Source: Actinomycetes bacterium | Lineage (GTDB): Bacteria; Actinomycetota; Actinomycetes; Actinomycetales; Microbacteriaceae | DNA length: 64,000 bases | Direction of reading: 5' to 3' | Assembly (NCBI GenBank): GCA_023431405.1 | Contig: JAEYVZ010000049.1 | Coordinates: forward strand, 124,001 to 188,000 | Part shown: positions 1 through 8,133 of the stretch, in pieces | How the letters are laid out: every line of letters begins with the position of its first letter | How positions within the stretch are numbered: the stretch's first letter is position 1 | Made by a program: the position numbers and the translations under genes | The notes under the pieces: generated by a model | What the model was told of the DNA's origin: nothing | Databases searched by the model: none | Seen by the model: the letters and a program-made list of their open reading frames with translations, nothing else

Positions 1-41
1 CGCCCGACACGCTGGCGACGCAGATCGTCGCTGCGCTCTGA
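1..41 (+). CDS. C-terminal end of an unidentified gene (partial)
   Basis: One open frame runs in from the left edge and ends at a TGA at 39-41, reading PDTLATQIVAAL. The codons have G/C third positions like the neighbouring genes, so this is probably the last 12 residues of a real plus-strand gene that converges on fabG. Nothing can be said about its function. Confidence 0.4.
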   Translation, partial: PDTLATQIVAAL

Positions 42-70
42 CACGCTCCGACCGCGGTGAAGGCTCGGCG

Positions 71-781
71 TCAGTGCCCCATGCCCAGGCCGCCGTCGAC
101 CGGGATCACGGCACCCGAGATGTAAGCGGCGTCGTCGGATGCGAGCCAGGTGACCACTCCCGCGACCTCATCGGCCGAGGCGAAGCGGCCGGCCGGGATG
201 CTGCGCTTGTACTCGGCCTGCGTGGCCTCCGGAAGCTCGGCCGTCATGTCGGTCTCGATGAAACCGGGGGCCACCACGTTCGCCGTGATGCCTCGACCGC
301 CCAGCTCCCGCGTGAGCGAACGCGCGAAGCCCACGAGGGCGCTCTTCGACGAGGAGTAGTTGATCTGCCCGGCCGACCCGTAGAGGCCCACGACCGAGGA
401 GATGAGGATGACGCGACCCCACTTGGCACGCAGCAGTCCCTTCGCGGCGCGCTTGACCACACGGAAGGTGCCGCCGAGGTTCGTCGTGACGACCGAGTCG
501 AAGTCGTCCTCCGTCATGCGCAGCAGGAGCGTGTCCTTCGTGATCCCCGCATTGGCGACGACGATCTCCACCGGGCCGAGCGAGTTCTCGATCTCGGTGA
601 ACGCGGCGTCGACCTGCGCGGCATCCGTCACGTCGGCCCGCACGGTGAGTGTGCCTTCGGGACCCTCTCCGGAACGAGCCGTGACCGCGACGCGGTACCC
701 CTCTGCGACGAAGCGCTCCGCGATGGCGCGGCCGATGCCGCGATTACCTCCGGTGACGAGGACGACTCGATCGGTGGACAT
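71..781 (-). CDS. fabG: 3-oxoacyl-ACP reductase FabG (MabA-like)
   Basis: This 236-residue short-chain dehydrogenase reduces 3-oxoacyl-ACP with NADPH in type II fatty acid synthesis in the cytosol. The cofactor loop TGGNRGIG lies at residues 10-17 and NAG at 77-79. The catalytic serine is near 128, followed by Tyr142 and Lys146 in YSSSK. The C-terminus GGLGMGH is typical of actinobacterial FabG1/MabA proteins. A GGGAG ribosome site lies 6 nt before the ATG. No inhA-like gene follows, unlike in mycobacteria. Another SDR reductase cannot be excluded, but the MabA-like ends make FabG the best call. Confidence 0.92.
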   Translation of the reverse strand: MSTDRVVLVTGGNRGIGRAIAERFVAEGYRVAVTARSGEGPEGTLTVRADVTDAAQVDAAFTEIENSLGPVEIVVANAGITKDTLLLRMTEDDFDSVVTTNLGGTFRVVKRAAKGLLRAKWGRVILISSVVGLYGSAGQINYSSSKSALVGFARSLTRELGGRGITANVVAPGFIETDMTAELPEATQAEYKRSIPAGRFASADEVAGVVTWLASDDAAYISGAVIPVDGGLGMGH

Positions 782-919
782 GGCGGCTCCCGGTGGTGTC
801 AGAGGCGGATCCGCACCAGCCTAACCAACCTCCACCGCGCCGCTGTTCGTCGCGGCCGTGCGAGGCGGACGCGAGAGCCGAGCGGACGATAGCCTGGAAG
901 AAGGCCATAAGGAGATCCC

Positions 920-1543
920 GTGAGCGACAGCATTCCCCCGCAGCCCCCGCACAACGAGCCGGAGCACCCCGACCGCGCGTCGGCACACCCCGGCCTCACC
1001 CCGCCAGCACCCGGCGCGACCGCCGATTCGCCACCGGCCGGCTACGCCGCTCCCCCTGCCCCGGGGTACGCACCCCCGGCCTACCCCGCCCCCTATGGGG
1101 GCCCCGCCGCCGGAGCACCCTACCCCGGCGCCGCCCCCGCTCCCCATCCGCAGCACGTCGCCGGATACCCCGCGCCGACCCAGCACCCCTACGGCGCTCC
1201 CCCGGCCGCCTACCAGCCACCCGCCGCCCCGTATGGATACGCCGGCGGCTACGCGGCCGCGCCCCGCACCAACCCGCTCGCGATCGCCTCGCTCGTCTCG
1301 TCGCTCGCAGGCGTGGTCTTCGCGTGGACCTGGGTGCTCAGTCTCGGCGTCATCGTCGGCGTGATCCTCGGTCACATCGCTCTGAGCCAGATCAAGCGCA
1401 CCGGCGAGAAGGGGCGAGGGATGGCCTTGGCCGGCGTCATCATCGGCTGGGTGTCGATCGGCTTCGTCGTGCTCACACTCCTCGCCTTCGGCCTGTTCTT
1501 CACCACGGGGATGATGGGCACGATCGACGCCCTCGCCGGCTGA
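920..1543 (+). CDS. DUF4190 membrane protein with proline-rich N-terminus
   Basis: This 207-residue protein has a long, low-complexity Pro/Ala/Tyr/Gly-rich region (about residues 1-113), probably cytosolic. Two membrane helices follow (about 116-145 and 160-195), separated by a short polar loop containing a GEKGRGMALAG-type turn. That arrangement is characteristic of DUF4190. The GTG start has AAGGAG 6 nt upstream, and a -10-like TAGCCT lies about 30 nt upstream. The function of the family is unknown; the tyrosine/proline repeats may mediate protein contacts at the membrane. It is divergent from fabG and heads a run of four plus-strand genes. Confidence 0.85.
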   Translation: MSDSIPPQPPHNEPEHPDRASAHPGLTPPAPGATADSPPAGYAAPPAPGYAPPAYPAPYGGPAAGAPYPGAAPAPHPQHVAGYPAPTQHPYGAPPAAYQPPAAPYGYAGGYAAAPRTNPLAIASLVSSLAGVVFAWTWVLSLGVIVGVILGHIALSQIKRTGEKGRGMALAGVIIGWVSIGFVVLTLLAFGLFFTTGMMGTIDALAG

Positions 1544-1663
1544 TCCGCGTCGCGGACCGTCGGAGTCGGAGGCGGTGGAAGGAACCGCCGCTGATGCACC
1601 GCGTGGGGCGCCGACCGCCCTGCGACGGCGTAGCCTGGATGCAGGGAATGAGCCGGATCCGCC

Positions 1664-2032
1664 ATGAAGAACCGAGAGACACAGTCAGCGACGTCGTTGC
1701 GCCGCGCGCCGAGCGACGATGCGCACTCGCGCATGACGAAGTACTTCGTGATGATGAGCGTGCGCGTGGTGTGCTTCGTGCTCATGGTCGTCATCACCCC
1801 GTACGGCTGGCACACGTGGCTTCTCGCCGTCGGAGCGATCTTCCTGCCCTACCTGGCGGTCGTCGTCGCCAACGTGGGCTCGGATGCGCGCGAGGTGACC
1901 GCGGTGGCGCCCGAGCGGCAGATCGCGGCCGCCGCGCCCGAGCCCCCGGCTCCGTCCTCCCCCGCCATCATCCGCATCCAGGAGTCGGGTCCTCCGAGCG
2001 AACGCCGCCCCGAACCGCCGACCGCGTCATGA
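1664..2032 (+). CDS. DUF3099 small membrane protein
   Basis: The 122-residue protein has a basic N-terminus and two hydrophobic stretches (about residues 28-45 and 48-66) separated by PYGWHTW. A charged Pro/Ala-rich tail follows. The R-M-x-K-Y-F motif followed by two helices fits the actinobacterial DUF3099 family, whose function is unknown. Its stop overlaps the next ATG (ATGA), so it is likely translationally coupled to the small cysteine protein and SURF1 downstream. A weak inverted repeat lies in the 120-bp gap before it. Confidence 0.83.
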   Translation: MKNRETQSATSLRRAPSDDAHSRMTKYFVMMSVRVVCFVLMVVITPYGWHTWLLAVGAIFLPYLAVVVANVGSDAREVTAVAPERQIAAAAPEPPAPSSPAIIRIQESGPPSERRPEPPTAS

Positions 2033-2232
2033 ACGACGCGGTGTGCTCTCGCGCCGGCTGCCGTGCCGCCGCGACCTGGCAGGTGATCTGGCGCAATCCC
2101 CGCATCCACGCCACCGATCGCCGGAAGATCTGGGCCGCGTGCGACGAGCACGTCGGCTACCTGCATGACTATTTGGCAGCGCGCGACTTCCCGGTCGAGG
2201 TCGCCGCATTCTCACCGGAGGCCGCACCGTGA
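2029..2232 (+). CDS. Small cysteine-containing protein, unrecognised
   Basis: A 67-residue frame starts at the ATG that overlaps the DUF3099 stop and ends within the GTGA that starts SURF1. This double overlap, together with G/C-rich third positions, argues that it is real. It has three cysteines, in VCSRAGC and AACDEH, plus histidines, so a metal-binding mini-domain is possible. The sequence ends without hydrophobic segments, so it is predicted to be cytosolic. I do not recognise a family. Its position before SURF1 could reflect a respiratory role, but that is only context. Confidence 0.7.
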   Translation: MNDAVCSRAGCRAAATWQVIWRNPRIHATDRRKIWAACDEHVGYLHDYLAARDFPVEVAAFSPEAAP

Positions 2233-3062
2233 CCGCCCGCACCGCCGCGCGCTGGGCAGGATACGTCGCCTTCGCCCTCGCCTTCGCCATCGCCTGCGGG
2301 TTCCTCGCGAACTGGCAGTTCTCCCGCAACGACGAGCGCGAGAAGCAACTCGCTCTTGTGGAGGCCAACTACGACGCGACACCGGTCCCGCTCGACGACC
2401 TCGTTCCGCGAGACGCCGCGTTCGACCCCGCCGACCAATGGCGTCCGGTGCTCCTGCGCGGGCAGTACCTCGAAGACGAGCGACTGCTCGTGCGCAACCG
2501 TCCCCACGGCGGCACGAGCGCTTTCGAGGTCCTCGTGCCGTTCCTCACCGACGACGGTCGCATCCTGATCGTGAACCGCGGTTGGGTCCCTCCAGGCGAA
2601 GACCAGCCCGATCCGGACACCGTCCCTGCCGCCCCCGAAGGCGAGGTGACGGTCGTGGCGCGGCTGAAGCCCTCCGAGCCGCTGCCCCGCTCGGGCCGTG
2701 GAGCACCCGCGGGCCAGGTGCCGACCATCCACCTGCCGCTCATCGCCTCCGTGATCGGCGAGGAAGCCATCACCGTCACCGACGCCTACGGTCAGCTGGT
2801 CTCCGAAGACCCGGCGCCGCCGACGGCGCCCAGTGCCTTCGCCTCCCCCTCCGATGACCCCGGCCCTCACCTTTCCTACGCGATCCAGTGGATTCTGTTC
2901 GCGGTGATGGGATTCGTCTTCATCTGGTACATGATCCGCACCGAGCGCCGGCATCGCCGGGATGATGCCGAAGACTCCGGCGCCACGGCCGAGGAGCCGC
3001 GCCGCCGCGACCGCGACATGGATGAGGAAGACGCTCTTCTCGACGCCGCCGGGGGACGCTGA
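2229..3062 (+). CDS. SURF1 family cytochrome oxidase assembly protein
   Basis: This 277-residue protein has one membrane helix near the N-terminus (about 10-28) and one near the C-terminus (about 215-235), the standard SURF1 topology. The conserved Q-F-S-R-N after helix 1, the R-P-V-x-x-x-G-x-Y segment and the VNRGWVP motif (about residue 115) are all present. SURF1 proteins assist haem a insertion into cytochrome c oxidase. The cytoplasmic tail is rich in Arg/Asp/Glu. The GTG start overlaps the preceding stop. Oxidase genes ctaA, ctaB, ctaE and ctaF occur elsewhere in the window, which is consistent with this role. Confidence 0.9.
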   Translation: MTARTAARWAGYVAFALAFAIACGFLANWQFSRNDEREKQLALVEANYDATPVPLDDLVPRDAAFDPADQWRPVLLRGQYLEDERLLVRNRPHGGTSAFEVLVPFLTDDGRILIVNRGWVPPGEDQPDPDTVPAAPEGEVTVVARLKPSEPLPRSGRGAPAGQVPTIHLPLIASVIGEEAITVTDAYGQLVSEDPAPPTAPSAFASPSDDPGPHLSYAIQWILFAVMGFVFIWYMIRTERRHRRDDAEDSGATAEEPRRRDRDMDEEDALLDAAGGR

Positions 3063-3067
3063 AGCGA

Positions 3068-4666
3068 TCAGGCCAGCGTGATCAGGTCGATGTAATCGCG
3101 ACCCCAGATGTCCTCTACCCCGTCGGGCAGGATGAGCACCCGCTCGGGGTTCAGCGCCTGCACCGCCCCCTCGTCGTGGGAGACGAGCACGACGGCACCC
3201 TCGTAGTGTGCGAGAGCGCCCAGGATCTCCTCGCGCGAGGCAGGGTCGAGGTTGTTGGTCGGCTCATCGAGCAGAAGCATGTTGGCGCTGGAGACCACGA
3301 GCGTCGCAAGGGACAGACGCGTCTTCTCGCCGCCGGAGAGGACACCGGCGGGTTTGAGCACGTCGTCGCCGGTGAAGAGGAACGATCCGAGCACCTTGCG
3401 GGCCTCGGTGGCCGTGATGTCGGGAGCCGCCGACATCATGTTGTCGAGCACCGACCGGCTGACGTCGAGGTTCTCATGCTCCTGCGCGTAGTAGCCGATC
3501 TTGAGCCCGTGCCCCGGCTCGATGACGCCGGTGTCGGGCGCGTCGACCCCGGCGAGGATGCGCAGAAGCGTCGTCTTGCCTGCGCCGTTGAGCCCGAGCA
3601 CGACGACCTTCGATCCTCGGTCGATCGCGAGGTCGACGTCCGTGAAGATCTCGAGCGAACCGTACGACTTCGACAGGCTCCTCGCCATGAGGGGCGTCTT
3701 GCCGCACGGGGCGGGCTTGGGGAACCGCAGCTTCGCGACCCTGTCCTCCTGGCGTGCCTCCTCGAGGCCCGAGAGCATCTTCTCCGCGCGCGCGACCATC
3801 TGGTGCGCCGCCGCCGCCTTCGATGCCTTGGCCCCGAACCGCGCCGCCTGCTGCTGCAGGGCGGTGGCCTTCTTCTCGACGTTCGCGCGCTCCTTCTTGC
3901 GACGGTCCTCGTCGGCCACCCGCTGGCGCAGGTAGTTCTTCCAGTTCATGTTGTAGACGTCGATGACCTGACGGGTGGCGTCGAGGTAGAAGACACGGTT
4001 GACCGTCTCTCCCACGAGCTCGACGTCGTGGCTGATGACGATGAGCCCGCCCTTGTAGTTCTTGAGGAACTCGCGCAACCACACGACGCTGTCGGCGTCC
4101 AGGTGGTTGGTCGGCTCGTCGAGGATCATCGTCTGCGCATCGGAGAACAGGATGCGGGCGAGCTCGATGCGCCGGCGCTGACCACCGGACAGGGTCTTGA
4201 GAGGCTGATCGAGGATCCGGTCAGGAAGCGAGAGATTGTGCGCGATCGACGCAGCCTCGGCCTCGGCCGCGTATCCTCCGAGCGCTTCGAAGCGTTCCGT
4301 GAGATTCCCGTAGCGACGCATGGCTTTCGCGGCGACGTCGGGATCGTCTGAACCCATGAGCTCGCTCGTCTCGCGCATACCGAGCAGGAGCGAGCCGAGT
4401 CCCCGCGCGTCGAGGATGCGCGTGCGCGCCAGCATCTCAGGGTCGCCCGAGCGAGGGTCCTGCGGCAGGTAACCGAGCTCCCCACTTCGCTCGACCTTGC
4501 CGTCGGCAGGCAGCAGGTCGCCGGCGAGCACCTTGGTGAGCGTCGTCTTGCCTGCACCGTTGCGCCCGACGAGGCCGATCTTGTCTCCATCGGAGACGCG
4601 GAACGACACATCCGACATGAGCGTGCGGGCGCCCACGCGGATTTCGAGGTCGTGCACGGCGAGCAC
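3068..4666 (-). CDS. ABC-F family ATPase (translation factor type)
   Basis: The 532-residue protein has two ABC ATPase domains and no membrane segments, which is the ABC-F layout. Walker A sequences are GRNGAGKTT near residue 34 and GLNGAGKTT near 355. The signatures are LSGGQRRR and LSGGEKTR, and the Walker B motifs are MILDEPTNHLD and LLLDEPTNNLD. A Lys/Arg/Ala-rich linker of about 70 residues joins the domains. ABC-F proteins act on the ribosome E-site; some confer antibiotic resistance, but nothing here indicates a resistance subtype, so a housekeeping role is more likely. It starts at GTG, with a TAGACT -10-like box about 55 nt upstream. It converges on SURF1 with a 5-bp gap. Confidence 0.92.
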   Translation of the reverse strand: MLAVHDLEIRVGARTLMSDVSFRVSDGDKIGLVGRNGAGKTTLTKVLAGDLLPADGKVERSGELGYLPQDPRSGDPEMLARTRILDARGLGSLLLGMRETSELMGSDDPDVAAKAMRRYGNLTERFEALGGYAAEAEAASIAHNLSLPDRILDQPLKTLSGGQRRRIELARILFSDAQTMILDEPTNHLDADSVVWLREFLKNYKGGLIVISHDVELVGETVNRVFYLDATRQVIDVYNMNWKNYLRQRVADEDRRKKERANVEKKATALQQQAARFGAKASKAAAAHQMVARAEKMLSGLEEARQEDRVAKLRFPKPAPCGKTPLMARSLSKSYGSLEIFTDVDLAIDRGSKVVVLGLNGAGKTTLLRILAGVDAPDTGVIEPGHGLKIGYYAQEHENLDVSRSVLDNMMSAAPDITATEARKVLGSFLFTGDDVLKPAGVLSGGEKTRLSLATLVVSSANMLLLDEPTNNLDPASREEILGALAHYEGAVVLVSHDEGAVQALNPERVLILPDGVEDIWGRDYIDLITLA

Positions 4667-4744
4667 AGCGGATCCGTTCGTCGATTGGCGGGTATGCGGC
4701 CGAAAGGCCAGCCTCCGAGTCTACCGGCCCCGAGGGTCGCCCCG

Positions 4745-4766
4745 ACCCGCCCGGCTCCCGGCGGGT
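4745..4766 (-). terminator. Candidate terminator after the GyrI-like gene
   Basis: ACCCGCC at 4745-4751 pairs with GGCGGGT at 4760-4766 around an 8-nt loop, 13 bp beyond the stop of the GyrI-like gene. There is no strong T tract, so the call rests on the stem and its position. Confidence 0.4.
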
Positions 4767-4778
4767 GCGCGCCCCTCG

Positions 4779-5387
4779 TCAGGCAGGTTCGACGGGCTGC
4801 CGGAGGATCGTTCGCAGCTTCTGCGGAGCGGTGCGTCTCGGGTCGTTCAGATAGACCTCGTGATGAACGCCCGTCATCCGCAGTCCGTGGTCGGGGATGA
4901 ACCGGTCGTGCATGGCGGCGAGCACGGGCGCTTCGTCGTCGTACGGACCGACATGCAGGGTCTGCACGCACAGGCCCTCGTCGAGCACGGCGACTCGCAC
5001 CCTCTCAGCCGCGACTCCCTTCGCGGCGGCACGCTGACGTGCCTGCGCGACGTGGTCATCGCTGAGCCACTCGGGTACGAGGTTCAGAAGCGTCCACGAC
5101 CACCGCGACTTGTCGCGCCGGCTTGTGAAGTGCGTCGGATCATCCGCCCACCACCGCCCCTCGAGCGGCATCACCGTATAGTCGCGGTCGAGTTCGTTGC
5201 GACTGAGGAATTTGAGGGCATAGGCGACCGGATAGAGGGTCTCGAGCGCGGCGCGGTACGCCGCACTCGTGTTGGGGTCGCCCTGGCCGTCGATCATGAG
5301 GTAGCGCAGCGGAGGAATCGTCACGATGTCGAAGCGGGAGCGCACTGCCCGGTACGACGGCAGGACGTTCTTCAGATCGACCTTCAC
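4779..5387 (-). CDS. GyrI-like small-molecule-binding domain protein
   Basis: The protein has 202 residues from the GTG at 5387. It opens with VKVDLKN and then IPPLRYLMIDGQGDPN, the beginning typical of stand-alone GyrI-like (SOUL/GyrI) proteins. A second half carries the TLHVGPYDDE and HHEVYLNDPRR segments found in that fold. These proteins bind hydrophobic or cationic small molecules; some hydrolyse or sequester drugs. No DNA-binding domain is present, so it is not a BmrR-type regulator. An upstream GTG at 5420 would add 11 residues, but the family N-terminus favours 5387. It is divergent from bioY. Confidence 0.82.
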   Translation of the reverse strand: MKVDLKNVLPSYRAVRSRFDIVTIPPLRYLMIDGQGDPNTSAAYRAALETLYPVAYALKFLSRNELDRDYTVMPLEGRWWADDPTHFTSRRDKSRWSWTLLNLVPEWLSDDHVAQARQRAAAKGVAAERVRVAVLDEGLCVQTLHVGPYDDEAPVLAAMHDRFIPDHGLRMTGVHHEVYLNDPRRTAPQKLRTILRQPVEPA

Positions 5388-5520
5388 CCGTTCAGCATCC
5401 TCGCCCTGTGCGGTCTGCACAACGCTTGCGCTCGATCGTGTCCGACTTCCTCCACCAGCACGGCTCAGCTGCGCTCATAGGATGAGTCGCACGCCCTCCC
5501 CGACCGAACCAGGAGAACGC

Positions 5521-6153
5521 ATGTCCCTCACCGCAGCCGCCCGCCGGCCTGTCCTCGCCGATCTGATCGCGCGCCCGTCCGCCCGTGCGCGCGCCTTCGC
5601 GATGGATGCCACGCTCGTGCTCGTCGGCGCTGCCTTCGTCGCGCTGCTGGCGAAGGTCTCGTTCTTCATCGGCCCCGTGCCGATCACCGGCCAGACGCTC
5701 GGCGTCATCGTGGTGGGGGCGGCGCTCGGCTCCCGGCGCGGCGCAGCCGCGCTGACGACCTACATGCTCGCGGGCCTCGCCGGCGCACCGGTCTTCGCGG
5801 GAGCCACCGCCGGGCCCGCATACGTCCTCGCGCCGTCATTCGGCTTCGTCCTCGGCTTCATCCCGGCAGCCTTCGTCGCCGGCTGGTTCGCCGAGAGGGC
5901 GTGGGACCGCAGCCCCCTGCGCGCCTTCGCGGGCTTCGTTGCCGCGTCTGTCATCCCCTTCCTCGTCGGCGTGCCCTACATGGCGCTGATCCTGGCGACC
6001 GTCGTCGGCCAGGACGTCACCCTCGCCTCCGTGCTCGCCGCCGGGGTCACGCCCTTCATCGTCCCTGGACTCATCAAGGCAGGGCTCGCTGCGCTGCTCG
6101 TGCCCGCAGCATGGGCGGCCGTGCGGGCGGTGGATCGTCGCACCCGACGCTGA
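5521..6153 (+). CDS. bioY: Biotin transporter S component BioY
   Basis: This 210-residue membrane protein has about six helices. It contains the BioY segment PVPITGQTLGVIVVGAALGSRRG (residues 42-64) and the later GFVLGFIPAAFVAGW. BioY binds biotin, alone or with the BioMN/ECF energising module. No bioM or bioN is adjacent, so it either works alone or uses a shared ECF module encoded elsewhere. The ATG is preceded by AGGAGA at a good distance, and a TAGGAT -10-like element lies at 5478-5483. Transcription ends at a strong hairpin 10 bp downstream. Confidence 0.92.
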   Translation: MSLTAAARRPVLADLIARPSARARAFAMDATLVLVGAAFVALLAKVSFFIGPVPITGQTLGVIVVGAALGSRRGAAALTTYMLAGLAGAPVFAGATAGPAYVLAPSFGFVLGFIPAAFVAGWFAERAWDRSPLRAFAGFVAASVIPFLVGVPYMALILATVVGQDVTLASVLAAGVTPFIVPGLIKAGLAALLVPAAWAAVRAVDRRTRR

Positions 6154-6162
6154 GCTCCGCCG

Positions 6163-6204
6163 ATGACAGAACCCCCGGCCGGGAGTGGCCGGGGGTTCTG
6201 TCAT
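6163..6204. terminator. Strong bidirectional terminator hairpin
   Basis: ATGACAGAACCCCCGGCC (6163-6180) is perfectly complementary to GGCCGGGGGTTCTGTCAT (6187-6204): 18 bp around a 6-nt loop. It lies between the convergent bioY and siderophore-binding-protein genes and can serve both. Confidence 0.88.
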
Positions 6205-6239
6205 TCCGCCTCGGGGCGGGGCGGCTGTCGCCTGAGCGG

Positions 6240-7286
6240 TCAGCCCTGCGCGACGGCGGTGGCTTCCGCGAGCTTGGAGACGATGCCCTCCAGCGCGTAC
6301 GGGAGCGTCAGCGGGGTCGGCGAGAGAGACGAGATCTCCTCGGGACCGATGAGTCCGGCCACCGCACCCTTCGCCACGGCGGGGATGAGGCGTCCGTTGT
6401 CCGAGGACAGGAAGGCATCGAACGCGTCCTGGTTCTCACCGAAGGCGAGGATGACGTCGGCATCGATCTTGTCGAGGTTCTCAGGGCTCACGGTCGTGTA
6501 GAACGTCCCCTCGCCCGTGTCGAGGTCGATGACGCTCTGCGGGGTGACGAACCCCAGGTCTTCGAGGATCTCCACGCGAGGGTCGGACGGGAGGTACACG
6601 TAGTAGGTTCCTGCCGACTCCGTCAGAAGAGCGATCGAGGTCCCTGCGAACTCCGGGTGCGCCTCACCGGCATCCGCCACGAGCGTGTCGAGGTCCGCGA
6701 GGATCTGCTCGGCCTCGGCCGACTTTCCGAGCGCCGTCCCGACGAGGGTCACGACGTCGCGCCACGGGGTCGTCCACGCGGCGTCGGGGTAGGCCACCAC
6801 CGGCACACCGGCACCGGTCACCTCGTCGAACTCCTCCTGCGTGATGCCGGAGTACGGGGCAAGCAGCACGTCGGGGTCCGTCGTGAGCAGCTCTTCGGTG
6901 GACAGTGTTGCGGCGGAGCTGTCGAGCACGACGGGAGCGGCGCCGCCGAGCGAGGCGAGTCCCTCTTCCACCCACGGAGCGATCTTGTCGTCGCCGCCGG
7001 AGTAGTCGTCGGAGGGGATCGCCACCGGCGTGACGCCGAGGGCGATGACCGCGTCGGTGGCACCCCAGCCCCAGGTGGCGACCCGCGTGGGCGCATCCTC
7101 GATGACGGCCTCGCCGAGGGCGCTGTCGATCGTCACCGGGAAGGCGGTCGAGGACGACGAGGGGGTGTTCTCCGCGGTCTCACCGGGCGTGCTCGCGCAG
7201 CCGACGAGCATCACCGAGGCGGCAGCGAGGGCGACGGTGCCGGCGAGGATGCGGCGACGTGCCCCGGTCGGGATCGTGACGGGCAT
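6240..7286 (-). CDS. Iron-siderophore ABC transporter substrate-binding lipoprotein
   Basis: The 348-residue protein has a lipoprotein signal ending in VMLVGC with the lipidated Cys at residue 30, then a Ser/Thr-rich linker. A two-lobed FepB/FecB-type binding domain follows, with VATWGWGATDAVIALGVTPVAI and a later ALLTESAGTYYVY segment. It captures ferric siderophore outside the membrane and delivers it to the FecCD permeases. It is the last gene of the operon, 22 bp after the ATPase, with a GAAAGGA ribosome site. Which siderophore is bound cannot be read from the sequence. Confidence 0.93.
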   Translation of the reverse strand: MPVTIPTGARRRILAGTVALAAASVMLVGCASTPGETAENTPSSSSTAFPVTIDSALGEAVIEDAPTRVATWGWGATDAVIALGVTPVAIPSDDYSGGDDKIAPWVEEGLASLGGAAPVVLDSSAATLSTEELLTTDPDVLLAPYSGITQEEFDEVTGAGVPVVAYPDAAWTTPWRDVVTLVGTALGKSAEAEQILADLDTLVADAGEAHPEFAGTSIALLTESAGTYYVYLPSDPRVEILEDLGFVTPQSVIDLDTGEGTFYTTVSPENLDKIDADVILAFGENQDAFDAFLSSDNGRLIPAVAKGAVAGLIGPEEISSLSPTPLTLPYALEGIVSKLAEATAVAQG

Positions 7287-7308
7287 GGGGTTCCTTTCGT
7301 TTGGGGGT

Positions 7309-8133
7309 TCAGCGGTCTTCGGCCGGCGTATGTGCGCCGCCCGGGATCGGGACGATGAGTGGCGTGCCGGTGAGGGGGTCGGGGATCACGAGGGCATCGA
7401 GCGCGAACGCCGTCGACACCACCTCCGCCGTGAGGACCTCCCCCGGCGCCCCGTGAGCGACGACGCGTCCCTCGTGCAGCACCACGAGCTCGTCGGCGTA
7501 CCGCGCGGCGAGGTTGAGCTCGTGGAGCACCACGACGATGGTCGTGCCGTTCTCGCGATTGAGGTGGCGGAGCAGATCGAGCACCTCGAGCTGATGGCTC
7601 AGATCGAGGAAGGTCGTCGGCTCGTCGAGCAGCAGCACCCGGGGCGACTGAGCGAGGGCCATCGCGATCCACACGCGCTGACGCTGACCACCCGAGAGGT
7701 CGCCGACGGGTCGATCGGCCAGCTCGGCGACCCCGGTGCGCGTCATCGCATCGTCGACGATGGAGGAATCCGTCGCGCTCCACCGCTGGAAGACGCTCCG
7801 GTGCGGGTGCCTCCCCCGGGAGACGAGCTCGGCGACCGTGATGCCGTCGGGAGCGGACGGATGCTGGGGCAGGAGACCCACCTCCTGGGCGAAGGCACGC
7901 CGACCGATGCGGGAGACGTCGACGCCGTCGAGCTCGACGGTCCCTGCCAGCGGGGGGCGCAGCCGCGCGAGAGTGCCGAGCAGGGTCGATTTTCCCGATG
8001 CGTTCGCCCCGATGATCATCGTGATCCGGCCGGGAGTGAGATCGAGATCGAGTCCTTCGATCACGGTGCGGTCGGGATAGCCGGCCGACAGCCCGCGGGC
8101 GGCGAGACGAGGAGCGGCGTTGTCAGCGCTCAC
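7309..8133 (-). CDS. Iron-siderophore ABC transporter ATP-binding protein
   Basis: The 274-residue ATPase is of the FecE/FepC type. Walker A GANASGKST lies at residues 42-50, the signature is LSGGQRQR, and Walker B is VLLLDEPTTFLD followed by the switch histidine in VVLHELN. It energises the two permeases encoded immediately upstream. The GTG start at 8133 overlaps the permease stop by 4 bp, implying coupled translation. Longer readings upstream of 8133 run through the permease gene in another frame and are not part of this protein. Confidence 0.93.
   Translation of the reverse strand: MSADNAAPRLAARGLSAGYPDRTVIEGLDLDLTPGRITMIIGANASGKSTLLGTLARLRPPLAGTVELDGVDVSRIGRRAFAQEVGLLPQHPSAPDGITVAELVSRGRHPHRSVFQRWSATDSSIVDDAMTRTGVAELADRPVGDLSGGQRQRVWIAMALAQSPRVLLLDEPTTFLDLSHQLEVLDLLRHLNRENGTTIVVVLHELNLAARYADELVVLHEGRVVAHGAPGEVLTAEVVSTAFALDALVIPDPLTGTPLIVPIPGGAHTPAEDR

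Noticed and set aside
3068..4666. ABC-F protein as an antibiotic-resistance gene
   Set aside because: The architecture is that of ubiquitous housekeeping ABC-F proteins, and there is no regulatory leader peptide or resistance-type neighbourhood.
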